From: Desulfovibrio porci
GTDB lineage: Bacteria; Desulfobacterota; Desulfovibrionia; Desulfovibrionales; Desulfovibrionaceae
Assembly (NCBI RefSeq): GCF_009696265.1
Contig: NZ_VUMH01000018.1
Span: 1-48,613 of the forward strand
Direction: 5' to 3'
DNA: 48,613 nt
The notes under the pieces are model-generated. The model saw only the letters and a program-made list of their open reading frames with translations, had not been told where the DNA came from and made no database searches. Shown one piece after another: positions 32,746 to 43,400 of this stretch; positions within the stretch are counted from its first letter, which is position 1; each line of letters begins with the position of its first letter. Both the position numbers and the translations under genes were made by a program.

Positions 32746-34475
32746 TTCTGAGCGAACTGGCGGCCTTTTACCAGCGTATGCTGCAAGAGCCGGATACGGA
32801 ATTGCCCCTGCCCGGCTACAGCCGGGAACTGATCGGTTTTGTTCTGGTGCTGACGCCCCGAGGCGTTCTGCGCCGCATTCTGCCCCGCCTGGACGACAAG
32901 GGCAAAGCCCGGCCCCTGCTGGTGCCCGCGCCGCGAAAGCAGTCCGGTTCCGGCATCAGCCCCAATCTTTTCTGGGACAACACCGGCTATTTGCTGGGCG
33001 TGGACGGCAAGGGCAAACCCGAGCGCAGCGCCAAAACATTCGCCGCCTTCCGGCAGGTCCACGAAGAGCTGGCCCGTGGCACCGGCAACGCCCGGCTTCA
33101 GGCAGTGGCCGCTTTTCTGGAAGCCTGGCGGCCCGAAATGTTTGCGGATCTGGACGTCGGCCCGCTTATTCTGGACAAAAACGGCGTCTTTCAGATTGAA
33201 GAAGATCAGGGCTTTTTACACGATCAACCTGACATCCGCCGCATCTGGGAGGAACAACGCCGCGCCGGAGGGGAGGAGCCGACCGGCATCTGTCTGGCGA
33301 CGGGAAAAACCGCGCCCATTGCCCGCATCCATCCGCCCATCAGGGGCGTCAGCGGGGCCAATCCCACAGGCGCGGCCCTGGTGTCCTTCAACTGCGACGC
33401 CTTTGAATCCTACGGGAAAAGCCAGAGTTTCAACGCGCCCGTGAGCGGCGAGGCCGCCGAAGCCTATACCACGGCGCTGAACTTTCTGCTGCGAAAGGAC
33501 AGCGGGCACTGCCTGCGCCTGGGTTCCACCAGCCTCGTTTTCTGGACGGAGCAGCCCGGCCCGGCGGAAAAAGTCTTTGCCTCCTGCCTGCTCTACGAGG
33601 ACGGCGAGGCGCTGGAATGCGGCGCTGATACGGCTGAAGACCGGGAACTGCTGGGCAGGACGCGCGCTGTCCTGCGCGCCGCGCGTGACGGGAAAAAACC
33701 GGCGGACGCTGATCTGGCGGCCCTGCGCGCGGCGGAAACGCGCTTCTTCCTGCTGGGCCTGAAGCCCAACCAGGCCCGCCTGGGCGTCACAGTGTGGCAA
33801 ATATCCTCGTTCGGGCAACTGCTGGAAAACCTTGGCCGCCATTATCACGACCTGGCCCTCGCGCCGCAGTACGCGAACGATCCGCCTCTACCGCCGCTCT
33901 GGATGCTGCTGCGCGAGCTGGCCCCGCAGGGCAAAACGGAAAATATCCCGGCCGGCCTGGGCGACGCCCTGTCCCGCGCGGTTCTCTCCGGCGGCCGCTA
34001 TCCCGAGAATCTGTTGGCGATTGTCATGCAGCGCATCCGCGCGGACAAGAATATTTCCTATTTGCGCGCGGCGCTGCTCAAAGCCTTTCTGCTGCGCAAC
34101 CATCCTTCACAAGGAGCCTGGACCATGGAACTTGACGAAAGCCGCAAAGATCTCCCCTATCTGCTGGGCAGACTGTTCGCCCTGCTGGAAAAAACGCAAA
34201 GCGACGCTGTGGGCGCGGTAGGCGCCTCCATCAAGGATCGCTACATTGGTGCCGCTTCCGCCACGCCGCTTCTGGTCTTTCCCCAACTGCTGCGTCTGGC
34301 CCAGCACCATATCAGCAAGGCGGACTACGGCAAATATAACGAAGACAGAATAGCCGGGGTCATGCGGGACATCAGCGCTTTTCCGCCCCACCTGAGCCTG
34401 CCGGAACAGGGAGATTTCTTCATCGGCTATTATCACCAGCGCGTCGCCAATTATCAGAAAAAGGAAAAGGAGTAA
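32742..34475 (+). CDS. cas8c: Type I-C Cas8c (Csd1) large Cascade subunit
   Basis: A 577-residue large subunit that recognises the PAM and recruits Cas3. The N-terminus (LAAFYQRMLQEPDTELPLPGYSRELIGFVLVLTPRG) and RSAKTFAAFRQVHEELARGTG, FNCDAFESYGKSQSFNAPVS and the late region RDISAFPPHLSLPEQGDFFIGYYHQ are characteristic of Csd1. Length is normal. In type I-C, an internal start in cas8c commonly yields a separate Cas11 small subunit from the C-terminal part; I expect the same here but cannot pick its start from sequence alone. Confidence 0.94.
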   Translation: MILSELAAFYQRMLQEPDTELPLPGYSRELIGFVLVLTPRGVLRRILPRLDDKGKARPLLVPAPRKQSGSGISPNLFWDNTGYLLGVDGKGKPERSAKTFAAFRQVHEELARGTGNARLQAVAAFLEAWRPEMFADLDVGPLILDKNGVFQIEEDQGFLHDQPDIRRIWEEQRRAGGEEPTGICLATGKTAPIARIHPPIRGVSGANPTGAALVSFNCDAFESYGKSQSFNAPVSGEAAEAYTTALNFLLRKDSGHCLRLGSTSLVFWTEQPGPAEKVFASCLLYEDGEALECGADTAEDRELLGRTRAVLRAARDGKKPADADLAALRAAETRFFLLGLKPNQARLGVTVWQISSFGQLLENLGRHYHDLALAPQYANDPPLPPLWMLLRELAPQGKTENIPAGLGDALSRAVLSGGRYPENLLAIVMQRIRADKNISYLRAALLKAFLLRNHPSQGAWTMELDESRKDLPYLLGRLFALLEKTQSDAVGAVGASIKDRYIGAASATPLLVFPQLLRLAQHHISKADYGKYNEDRIAGVMRDISAFPPHLSLPEQGDFFIGYYHQRVANYQKKEKE

Positions 34476-34478
34476 GCC

Positions 34479-35348
34479 ATGTCCGCTCTTGCCAACCGTT
34501 ATGAATTCGTACTGCTGTTTGACGTGGAAAACGGCAATCCCAACGGCGACCCGGACGCGGGCAACCTGCCCCGCCTCGACCCGGAAACCGGTTGCGGCCT
34601 GGTCACGGATGTCTGCCTGAAGCGCAAGATCCGCAATTACGTGGAGCTGGCCCACAACGGCGCGGAAGGCCTCAAGATTTATATTCAGGAAAAAGCCGTG
34701 CTCAATCAGCGCCATGAGCTGGCGTACAAGGCCTGCGGCCTGGAGCCGGACAAAAGCGGCAAGCGCCTGCCCAAGAAAACGGAGGACGCCGCCCGCCTCA
34801 CGGCCTGGATGTGCGCCAATTTCTACGACGTGCGCGCCTTCGGAGCCGTCATGAGCACGGAAATCAACTGCGGCCAGGTGCGCGGCCCGGTACAGCTGGC
34901 CTTTGCCCGTAGCGTGGAACCCATTGTGCCGCAGGAGGTCAGCATCACCCGCATGGCCGTCACCAATGAGAAGGATCTGGAAAAAGAACGCACCATGGGC
35001 CGCAAAGCCATTGTGCCCTACGGCCTCTACCGGGCCGAAGGCTATGTCTCCGCGCCGTTTGCTGAAAAAACCGGCTTCAGCGAAGGCGATCTCGATCTGC
35101 TGTGGGAAGCGCTGATCAATATGTTCGAGCACGATCACTCCGCCGCGCGCGGCAAAATGAGCGCGCGGAAACTGATTGTCTTCAAACATGCCAACCGCCT
35201 GGGCAACATGCCCGCGCACGCCCTGTTCGAGCGCGTCACGGTAACGCGCGTGGATGCCGGGGCCGGCCCGGCCAGAGCCTTCAGCGACTACGAGGTTCAG
35301 GTGCGGCGCGACGGCCTGGAATCCGTTGAAATTCAGGAAAAATTATAA
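34479..35348 (+). CDS. cas7c: Type I-C Cas7c (Csd2) Cascade backbone
   Basis: A 289-residue RAMP protein that polymerises along the crRNA spacer. The N-terminal [44 protein letters not shown] is diagnostic, as is the central [25 protein letters not shown] and [17 protein letters not shown]. The ATG follows the cas8c stop by 3 nt, with AAGGAG 6 nt upstream. Confidence 0.96.
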   Translation: MSALANRYEFVLLFDVENGNPNGDPDAGNLPRLDPETGCGLVTDVCLKRKIRNYVELAHNGAEGLKIYIQEKAVLNQRHELAYKACGLEPDKSGKRLPKKTEDAARLTAWMCANFYDVRAFGAVMSTEINCGQVRGPVQLAFARSVEPIVPQEVSITRMAVTNEKDLEKERTMGRKAIVPYGLYRAEGYVSAPFAEKTGFSEGDLDLLWEALINMFEHDHSAARGKMSARKLIVFKHANRLGNMPAHALFERVTVTRVDAGAGPARAFSDYEVQVRRDGLESVEIQEKL

Positions 35349-35365
35349 ACCGAAGAGGCCCGCCC

Positions 35366-35995
35366 ATGGACGAAGCGGACTTTGTGCCTCTTTCCGCATT
35401 GCAGCACTATGCCTATTGCCCCCGGCAGTGCGCGCTGATCCACCTGGAACAAATCTGGGAGGAAAACAGCCATACCGCCGAGGGACGGCTCATGCACGAG
35501 CATGCCCACAGCGGGGAAAGCACGGCGCGCGGCCAGGTCCGTCTTGTAACGGACCTGCCGTTGCGCTCCGTCCGCCTGGGCGTCAGCGGCAAGGCGGATG
35601 TGGTCGAATTCAGGCGTTGCGGCGGCGCATGGCGGCCCTATCCCGTGGAATACAAAAAAGGCTCGCCGCACGGGCATGCCGAGGCCGACGCCGTACAGGT
35701 CTGCGCGCAGGCCGTCTGCCTTGAGGAAATGCTGGGAACGTCCATCCCCGAAGCGGCGATCTTTTATGGCGCTCAGCGGCGCAGAAGCGTTGTGCCGCTC
35801 ACGGAGGACTTGCGCCGGAAAAGCGCGGATATCGCCCTGGCCGTGCATGAGCTTTTCCGGATCGGCAAAACGCCGCTTCCGGAAAAACGGGGCCATTGCG
35901 CGGCCTGCTCTCTCCAAAACGCCTGCATGCCCGCTTTTGTGGAAGAATCCGCGCTGGCCGCGCGTTATCTTGAAGCTCTGTGGAGAGAACCATGA
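35366..35995 (+). CDS. cas4: Cas4 nuclease for PAM-aware spacer acquisition
   Basis: A 209-residue RecB-like nuclease with an Fe-S cluster. The N-terminal cysteine is in YCPRQCALIH; the C-terminal cluster Cys residues are in HCAACSLQNACMP. The nuclease core is visible as VSGKADVVEFRR and PVEYKKGSPHGHAEADAVQVCAQAVCLEEM, with the Asp, Glu and Lys of the active site. In I-C systems Cas4 acts with Cas1-Cas2 to trim prespacers and fix the TTC PAM end. The stop overlaps the cas1 start as ATGA. Confidence 0.95.
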   Translation: MDEADFVPLSALQHYAYCPRQCALIHLEQIWEENSHTAEGRLMHEHAHSGESTARGQVRLVTDLPLRSVRLGVSGKADVVEFRRCGGAWRPYPVEYKKGSPHGHAEADAVQVCAQAVCLEEMLGTSIPEAAIFYGAQRRRSVVPLTEDLRRKSADIALAVHELFRIGKTPLPEKRGHCAACSLQNACMPAFVEESALAARYLEALWREP

Positions 35996-37023
35996 AACGC
36001 CACCTGAACACGCTTTTCGTGACCACGCAAAATACCTGGCTGTCCAAGGACGGCGAGTGTGTCAGTCTGCGCGCGGAAGGGCGGGAACTGGGAAAAGTTC
36101 CCATCCACACCATCGGGTCGCTGGTCTGCTTTGGGCAGGTCAGTTGCAGTTCCTTTCTGCTCGGCCATTGCGCCCAGAACGGCGTGGCCGTGTCCTGGCT
36201 CACGGAAAACGGGCGTTTCATGGCCGCAATGCATGGTCCCACCACAGGCAATGTGCTGCTGCGGCGTGAGCAGTACCGCAAAACGGACAGCGCGGAAGGG
36301 GCGGTCCCTTTGGCCCGCGCCTTCATCACCGGCAAGATTGTCAATTGCCGCACGGTCTTGCGGCGGGCGGCCAGAGAACATCCCGAGGAACACGCCGACG
36401 GCGGGCTGGCCCGGGCCTGTGAAAGCCTCACATCCTGTCTGCAGCGTCTGCCCCAGGCGCGGTCGCTTGATGAAATCCGTGGTCTGGAGGGCGAGGCGGC
36501 CGGAATGTACTTCAGTGTTTTTGGCCGCCTCATCTCCGCCAAGGCCAAAGGCATACGTTTCACCGGACGCAGCCGCCGTCCGCCGCTGGATGAGATCAAT
36601 TGCCTGCTCTCCTTTTTCTACACGCTGCTGGCGGCGGACCTGCGTGGGGCCATTGAAAGCGTCGGGCTTGATCCCGCTGTGGGCTTTCTGCATCGGGACA
36701 GGCCGGGCAGGCCGAGTCTCGCCCTGGATATGATGGAGGAATTCCGCCCTGTTCTGGCGGACCGGCTGGCGCTGACGCTGGTCAACAGGGGGCAGATACG
36801 GGCGAAAGATTTTGAGCAGACCGCGTCCGGCGCGGTCCTTCTGAAAGAAAAAGCCCGCAAGGAAGTGCTTGTGGCCTACCAGGAACGCAAACGCGAAGAA
36901 ATACTGCATCCTTTTCTGAATGAACGCATGACCACAGGCCTGCTCTGGCATATGCAGGCGCGTCTGCTGGCCCGGCATATCAGGGGCGAGATGGACGCCT
37001 ACCCGCCCTTTGTCATCAGGTGA
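35992..37023 (+). CDS. cas1: Cas1 integrase
   Basis: A 343-residue integrase that with Cas2 inserts prespacers at the leader end. Metal-binding residues fall at Glu166 (in LEGEAAGMYF), His234 (GFLHRD) and Asp246 (SLALDMMEEFRP). The start MKRHLNTLFVTTQNTWLSKDGE is usual for I-C Cas1. ATG 35992 has GGAGAG upstream; an in-frame start 12 nt earlier is less likely. It is intact, consistent with the active-looking array. Confidence 0.96.
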   Translation: MKRHLNTLFVTTQNTWLSKDGECVSLRAEGRELGKVPIHTIGSLVCFGQVSCSSFLLGHCAQNGVAVSWLTENGRFMAAMHGPTTGNVLLRREQYRKTDSAEGAVPLARAFITGKIVNCRTVLRRAAREHPEEHADGGLARACESLTSCLQRLPQARSLDEIRGLEGEAAGMYFSVFGRLISAKAKGIRFTGRSRRPPLDEINCLLSFFYTLLAADLRGAIESVGLDPAVGFLHRDRPGRPSLALDMMEEFRPVLADRLALTLVNRGQIRAKDFEQTASGAVLLKEKARKEVLVAYQERKREEILHPFLNERMTTGLLWHMQARLLARHIRGEMDAYPPFVIR

Positions 37024-37026
37024 CGC

Positions 37027-37317
37027 ATGCTTGTCCTGGTGAGCTATGACGTCAATACGGAAGACGCGGCGGGGCGGCGGCGCCTGCGGCGCATTGCCCG
37101 GCATTGCCAGAACTGGGGACAGCGCGTGCAATTCTCTGTTTTTGAATGCGCCGTGGATCCGGCGCAGTGGAAAAACCTGCGCGCGGCGCTGCTCAATGAG
37201 ATGGATCAGGACAAGGACAGCCTGCGCTTTTATTTTCTCGGCAGCTCCTGGCGGGGCAAGATAGAGCACTGGGGCGTTAAGCCGGGCTACGATCCTGAGG
37301 GGCCGTTGATTTTCTGA
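37027..37317 (+). CDS. cas2: Cas2 adaptation protein
   Basis: A 96-residue ferredoxin-fold dimer that bridges two Cas1 dimers. It begins MLVLVSYDVNTEDAAGRRRLRRIARHCQNWGQRVQFSVFECAVDP, the usual I-C form. It follows cas1 by 3 nt and is the last gene before the leader. Confidence 0.96.
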   Translation: MLVLVSYDVNTEDAAGRRRLRRIARHCQNWGQRVQFSVFECAVDPAQWKNLRAALLNEMDQDKDSLRFYFLGSSWRGKIEHWGVKPGYDPEGPLIF

Positions 37318-37495
37318 AGCGGGGACCTCAAGTTGACGGCTTTTTGCAGGAAGATCCGCGATACATCCAGCATATTGGAATATAACACAATAATTGTATA
37401 GCTATAAAAAATACGGAAAGCCGGGCAGCGCCAAACGGCAGATTCCCGAAATGGCCCCCGCAAAACCTTTATGCGCGCAGGCTGAGGCCTGCCAC
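37318..37495 (+). promoter_or_regulatory. CRISPR leader
   Basis: There is no gene in this 178-bp stretch between cas2 and the first repeat. The middle (about 37370-37420) is AT-rich. A candidate array promoter is TTGGAA at 37375-37380, a 16-nt spacer and TATAGC at 37397-37402. New spacers should be added at its right end. Confidence 0.7.
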
Positions 37496-40400
37496 GTCGC
37501 CTCCCACGCGGAGGCGTGGATTGAAACCCGGTAGAGAATGAAAAATATACCAATGCGCAGAGGTCGCCTCCCACGCGGAGGCGTGGATTGAAACCACCCC
37601 TTCCCTGCCGTCGCGTCGCTTCCCGCTGGTCGCCTCCCACGCGGAGGCGTGGATTGAAACGTGGCTATCGGGGCCAATAGCATCATTAATAGCCTTGTCG
37701 CCTCCCACGCGGAGGCGTGGATTGAAACCGGGGCGAACGCGATCCAGGCTTGCGTCCGGCTCCGTCGCCTCCCACGCGGAGGCGTGGATTGAAACGGAAC
37801 CCGTCTGGCTAATACCGAGCACTTTGCGCCGTCGCCTCCCACGCGGAGGCGTGGATTGAAACCAGCGTTCCTCAAACGACTCCGGCACTTCTGCAAGCCA
37901 AGGTCGCCTCCCACGCGGAGGCGTGGATTGAAACCAGCGTGGGTGTTGACGGACGCACAACCCGTAGTGTCGCCTCCCACGCGGAGGCGTGGATTGAAAC
38001 GCGTGGTGGAACGTGATGGTGAGCCGTGGTTCGTGTCGCCTCCCACGCGGAGGCGTGGATTGAAACCACGGCACAAGGAAGAACGCTTGAAGGTGCTGAG
38101 TCGCCTCCCACGCGGAGGCGTGGATTGAAACGAGGTGGTCATTTTCGGGCTTGTTGATGGCGATGATGTCGCCTCCCACGCGGAGGCGTGGATTGAAACG
38201 GCAGGGGGCGGGAACAGTGAATCAGGCGCGCATGTCGCCTCCCACGCGGAGGCGTGGATTGAAACATGTGCAAATCGCTTTTTCCAAGGGGGCGAAGGGT
38301 CGCCTCCCACGCGGAGGCGTGGATTGAAACTCGACCTGCCGCCGGAAAGCTTTGGCAACGAAACAGTCGCCTCCCACGCGGAGGCGTGGATTGAAACACC
38401 GCCGCCGTTACCGCTACTGCCCCTGCCGCCAAGTCGCCTCCCACGCGGAGGCGTGGATTGAAACGGGAGAAGACGTGGTGCAGGCGACTGTTGAGTTGCG
38501 TCGCCTCCCACGCGGAGGCGTGGATTGAAACCGACCAAGGCAGAGGCAAAAAAATGGGAGGCAGAGTCGCCTCCCACGCGGAGGCGTGGATTGAAACAGC
38601 CATACGCAGATACGAAGTGGCGAAGTCAAGCGTCGCCTCCCACGCGGAGGCGTGGATTGAAACTTCATAACCATGAGATTCATATTTTCGCCGCATAGTC
38701 GCCTCCCACGCGGAGGCGTGGATTGAAACTCTGGCGCTGAACGCTTCCTCTTTCCCGGCCTTGTCGCCTCCCACGCGGAGGCGTGGATTGAAACGGCGTA
38801 GCGGGCCACCACGCTGGCGGGCATTTTCCTCGCCTCCCACGCGGAGGCGTGGATTGAAACATCGAGACGGCCCGCAAGAACGCCGAAGCCGTGGCCGTCG
38901 CCTCCCACGCGGAGGCGTGGATTGAAACTAGAAATACCATCTACCCTGAAATCACAAAGAGGCGTCGCCTCCCACGCGGAGGCGTGGATTGAAACATGGT
39001 GACGGCGCCGGGGTGGCAGGTGGTGCGCAGGTCGCCTCCCACGCGGAGGCGTGGATTGAAACTCTGTGTGATTCTGAACAGTATACGGCGGCCAGTGTCG
39101 CCTCCCACGCGGAGGCGTGGATTGAAACCCTTAATCAAAGACGCCTGAGTCCAGAAGAGAAAGTCGCCTCCCACGCGGAGGCGTGGATTGAAACAGAGTG
39201 CTGGTGTGGACGCCGCAAGCGTGGAGGCCTCGCCTCCCACGCGGAGGCGTGGATTGAAACTTTGTCCGCTACGTCTGGATCACCAGAGCCGAACATCGCC
39301 TCCCACGCGGAGGCGTGGATTGAAACTCCTCAGGCGTACAACACGGCCGACACGAGCAATAGTCGCCTCCCACGCGGAGGCGTGGATTGAAACTCCGAAA
39401 AAGTCCCGTATCGGCTGAAGCACCTTGAGTCGCCTCCCACGCGGAGGCGTGGATTGAAACCCGACGAATCGGTATTGTATTAGCCCACACCCGGAGTCGC
39501 CTCCCACGCGGAGGCGTGGATTGAAACTGTTCTCCAGATATATCCACCATCTATTCTTGGTGGTCGCCTCCCACGCGGAGGCGTGGATTGAAACGCCTTG
39601 AGGAAGGCGAAAAAGCCTCGGATGCCGTCGTCGCCTCCCACGCGGAGGCGTGGATTGAAACCCTGTACCAGAAAAAACTCTCGTTTGCATTCGTCGTCGC
39701 CTCCCACGCGGAGGCGTGGATTGAAACCGGCAGCAATAAGCTTAAGGACGCTTTGTGCTGCTGTCGCCTCCCACGCGGAGGCGTGGATTGAAACGTCATC
39801 ATTCCCGCCGCCGGTTCCGCCACATCCGCCCAAGTCGCCTCCCACGCGGAGGCGTGGATTGAAACGTCATCAATGTGACGCAACTGCCGGACGATTACGT
39901 CGCCTCCCACGCGGAGGCGTGGATTGAAACATCGTGCTCATGGACGAATATGACGTCGTTCGGGTCGCCTCCCACGCGGAGGCGTGGATTGAAACCTCTC
40001 TTCTCTTCCCACCGCCATTGACGCGCTCTGTCGCCTCCCACGCGGAGGCGTGGATTGAAACCCACGGCGGCGGCGGCCAGCGCGGCCACGGCTACGGTCG
40101 CCTCCCACGCGGAGGCGTGGATTGAAACTTCTTTGACCGAGAGGAACCGTTTCAGTGGGACGTCGCCTCCCACGCGGAGGCGTGGATTGAAACAGCTCCA
40201 CGTGGATGCCCGCCCAGGAGCCTTGGTCGTCGCCTCCCACGCGGAGGCGTGGATTGAAACCGTCTGGCAAGCTCATGAGCAAGAGCGGTGCAGACGTCGC
40301 CTCCCACGCGGAGGCGTGGATTGAAACTCTTCTCTGTTGCTTATGTTATGCAGTATGTGAGTCGCCTCCCACGCGGAGGCGTGGATTGAAACAACCGCCG

Positions 40401-43400
40401 TGGTCTGGCTCGCCTGACCTCTATCAGTCGCCTCCCACGCGGAGGCGTGGATTGAAACTTCTTGCACTGAGGAGAGATGCTCTGCAGTACGCGTCGCCTC
40501 CCACGCGGAGGCGTGGATTGAAACCACGTCAAAGTCACGGGCCATATGCCAGTAATTGAGAATCGCCTCCCACGCGGAGGCGTGGATTGAAACCACGTTT
40601 GTCCAAGTATTATTGCAAAGGCAGTTATAGGGTCGCCTCCCACGCGGAGGCGTGGATTGAAACCACGACCCATCCGTTTAACTCTCCACCAGATCTAAGT
40701 CGCCTCCCACGCGGAGGCGTGGATTGAAACCTGAAAGCCCTTCGTCTGCGTCAGGAGGACGGCGTCGCCTCCCACGCGGAGGCGTGGATTGAAACTGGAT
40801 GCCCTGAGCGAGATGTTCGGCGGCAAGGGTCGCCTCCCACGCGGAGGCGTGGATTGAAACTGATGCTGTGCCGCCGCGTGGGTCAGCCAGAGCGCGGTCG
40901 CCTCCCACGCGGAGGCGTGGATTGAAACAGTGTGTTACGCATTTTGCGATTGGAACGCGGGGTCGCCTCCCACGCGGAGGCGTGGATTGAAACCCGCCTA
41001 CTACGACGCCGCCACCGATCCCGGCACGTCGCCTCCCACGCGGAGGCGTGGATTGAAACAGGGGCTGATATAGAGGAGGCATCATGAGTCAGGAGTCGCC
41101 TCCCACGCGGAGGCGTGGATTGAAACATGAGCTTGCCCATTCCACAGGCCATCAGAGCCGTGTCGCCTCCCACGCGGAGGCGTGGATTGAAACTGCGGAA
41201 GCTATATAGTGGTCGCCCAGCCGCTCCGTCGCCTCCCACGCGGAGGCGTGGATTGAAACCCCTGAAAAAGCAGGCGGCCACGGAACAGGATAGTCGCCTC
41301 CCACGCGGAGGCGTGGATTGAAACGCCCACAGTGCCGGATCATGTGCGGCTCAGCCAGTCGCCTCCCACGCGGAGGCGTGGATTGAAACATCAGCGGGAA
41401 ATCCGGCAAGCTGACGGAAGGAAGCGTCGCCTCCCACGCGGAGGCGTGGATTGAAACATCGACGGCGATCCTATGTTTGATTTGCAAGAGCACGTCGCCT
41501 CCCACGCGGAGGCGTGGATTGAAACAGGGCATGGGCCGAAGACGTTGGCCAGCGCGGGCGTCGCCTCCCACGCGGAGGCGTGGATTGAAACTTGACGTAT
41601 ATGGCCGAAAGATCTTTGGGCGCAAGTCGCCTCCCACGCGGAGGCGTGGATTGAAACTGGACTCAGGCGTCTTTGAAGAGCTACTTTTGCTTGTCGCCTC
41701 CCACGCGGAGGCGTGGATTGAAACTTGGCAAAAGGAATTGGAACACATAGGCCAGCAGGAGTCGCCTCCCACGCGGAGGCGTGGATTGAAACGCATAATC
41801 CATATCCAAAGCGTGTTGGTAATCGCGTCGCCTCCCACGCGGAGGCGTGGATTGAAACTGGTATCATCGCTCCAGCAACAAAAGCCGGAATCTCGCCTCC
41901 CACGCGGAGGCGTGGATTGAAACTCCTTGGAAGCCCGCTGATTATGGATACCCTGACGTCGCCTCCCACGCGGAGGCGTGGATTGAAACTCTCAGCTCTT
42001 CTCCCTGCGCAAAACTGGCAAAGGCGGCGGCTCGCCTCCCACGCGGAGGCGTGGATTGAAACTCTCAGCTCAGTGTTGCTCCATCCGGCCTCTACAGTCG
42101 CCTCCCACGCGGAGGCGTGGATTGAAACATCCACGTCCGGCCAGTGTATGCCGCTGCCCCTGCGTCGCCTCCCACGCGGAGGCGTGGATTGAAACGCGCC
42201 GTCGGCCACGAGTACGGTGGTTTTTAACCCGTCGCCTCCCACGCGGAGGCGTGGATTGAAACTCCCCCTTTTGTTGATTAAAATATAATAGCAATTGTCG
42301 CCTCCCACGCGGAGGCGTGGATTGAAACAATTACTCTGACGAGGTGGCGCGGCTGGCGCAGGAGTCGCCTCCCACGCGGAGGCGTGGATTGAAACAACCG
42401 CGCCGTGGCCTTTGCCCTGCTTAATGTGGTCGCCTCCCACGCGGAGGCGTGGATTGAAACAGGGCGATCATAGTGCAGGGGGAGGGCAACAGGAGTCGCC
42501 TCCCACGCGGAGGCGTGGATTGAAACCTCTTCTCCCTGCGCAAAACTGGCAAAGGCGGCGGCGTCGCCTCCCACGCGGAGGCGTGGATTGAAACCTGTCC
42601 CAAGCATACCAATCACCAGAATAAGGATGTCGCCTCCCACGCGGAGGCGTGGATTGAAACGCTCTACAGCGTCCACGCTGCTTAACGAACTGGGTCGCCT
42701 CCCACGCGGAGGCGTGGATTGAAACGGCGGCTCCGTCGTCCACGCCAGCCCCGGACGCGTCGCCTCCCACGCGGAGGCGTGGATTGAAACTCCTTGACGC
42801 TTACGCGTTTGACCATACCCGAGCGTCGCCTCCCACGCGGAGGCGTGGATTGAAACAAAATGATGCCATCCGGCTCAACATGGATGCCACCCGTCGCCTC
42901 CCACGCGGAGGCGTGGATTGAAACATGGCTGATGCTCGTGGTCAGCTGGGCGTAGCGCTATCGCCTCCCACGCGGAGGCGTGGATTGAAACCAGTCAGCC
43001 AGCGGCGCTCAATACGGGCGACAAGAAGTCGCCTCCCACGCGGAGGCGTGGATTGAAACAGCTTGCGACATGGTGCAAACTCCTATGGTTGAGATCGCCT
43101 CCCACGCGGAGGCGTGGATTGAAACTCTACTGTTACTGCGCTGTCTGACGTAGCGTCGGCGTCGCCTCCCACGCGGAGGCGTGGATTGAAACTCGTCCAC
43201 CCGCACAGGCACATTGCCCTTGGGCAGTCGCCTCCCACGCGGAGGCGTGGATTGAAACATGTCACCGAACATACTCAATTGCACGTATGACGGTCGCCTC
43301 CCACGCGGAGGCGTGGATTGAAACTTGCGCGTATTGCAAAGCATCTCTCCTCAGTGCAAGTCGCCTCCCACGCGGAGGCGTGGATTGAAACCGACTGAAC

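Noticed and set aside
37388..37395. An 8-base match of the orphan guide seed (AATTATTG on the minus strand) in the CRISPR leader
   Set aside because: The bases before it are TAC, not TTC, and the region is AT-rich and locally palindromic; chance is likely. It is a reminder that short seed matches in such DNA need statistics.
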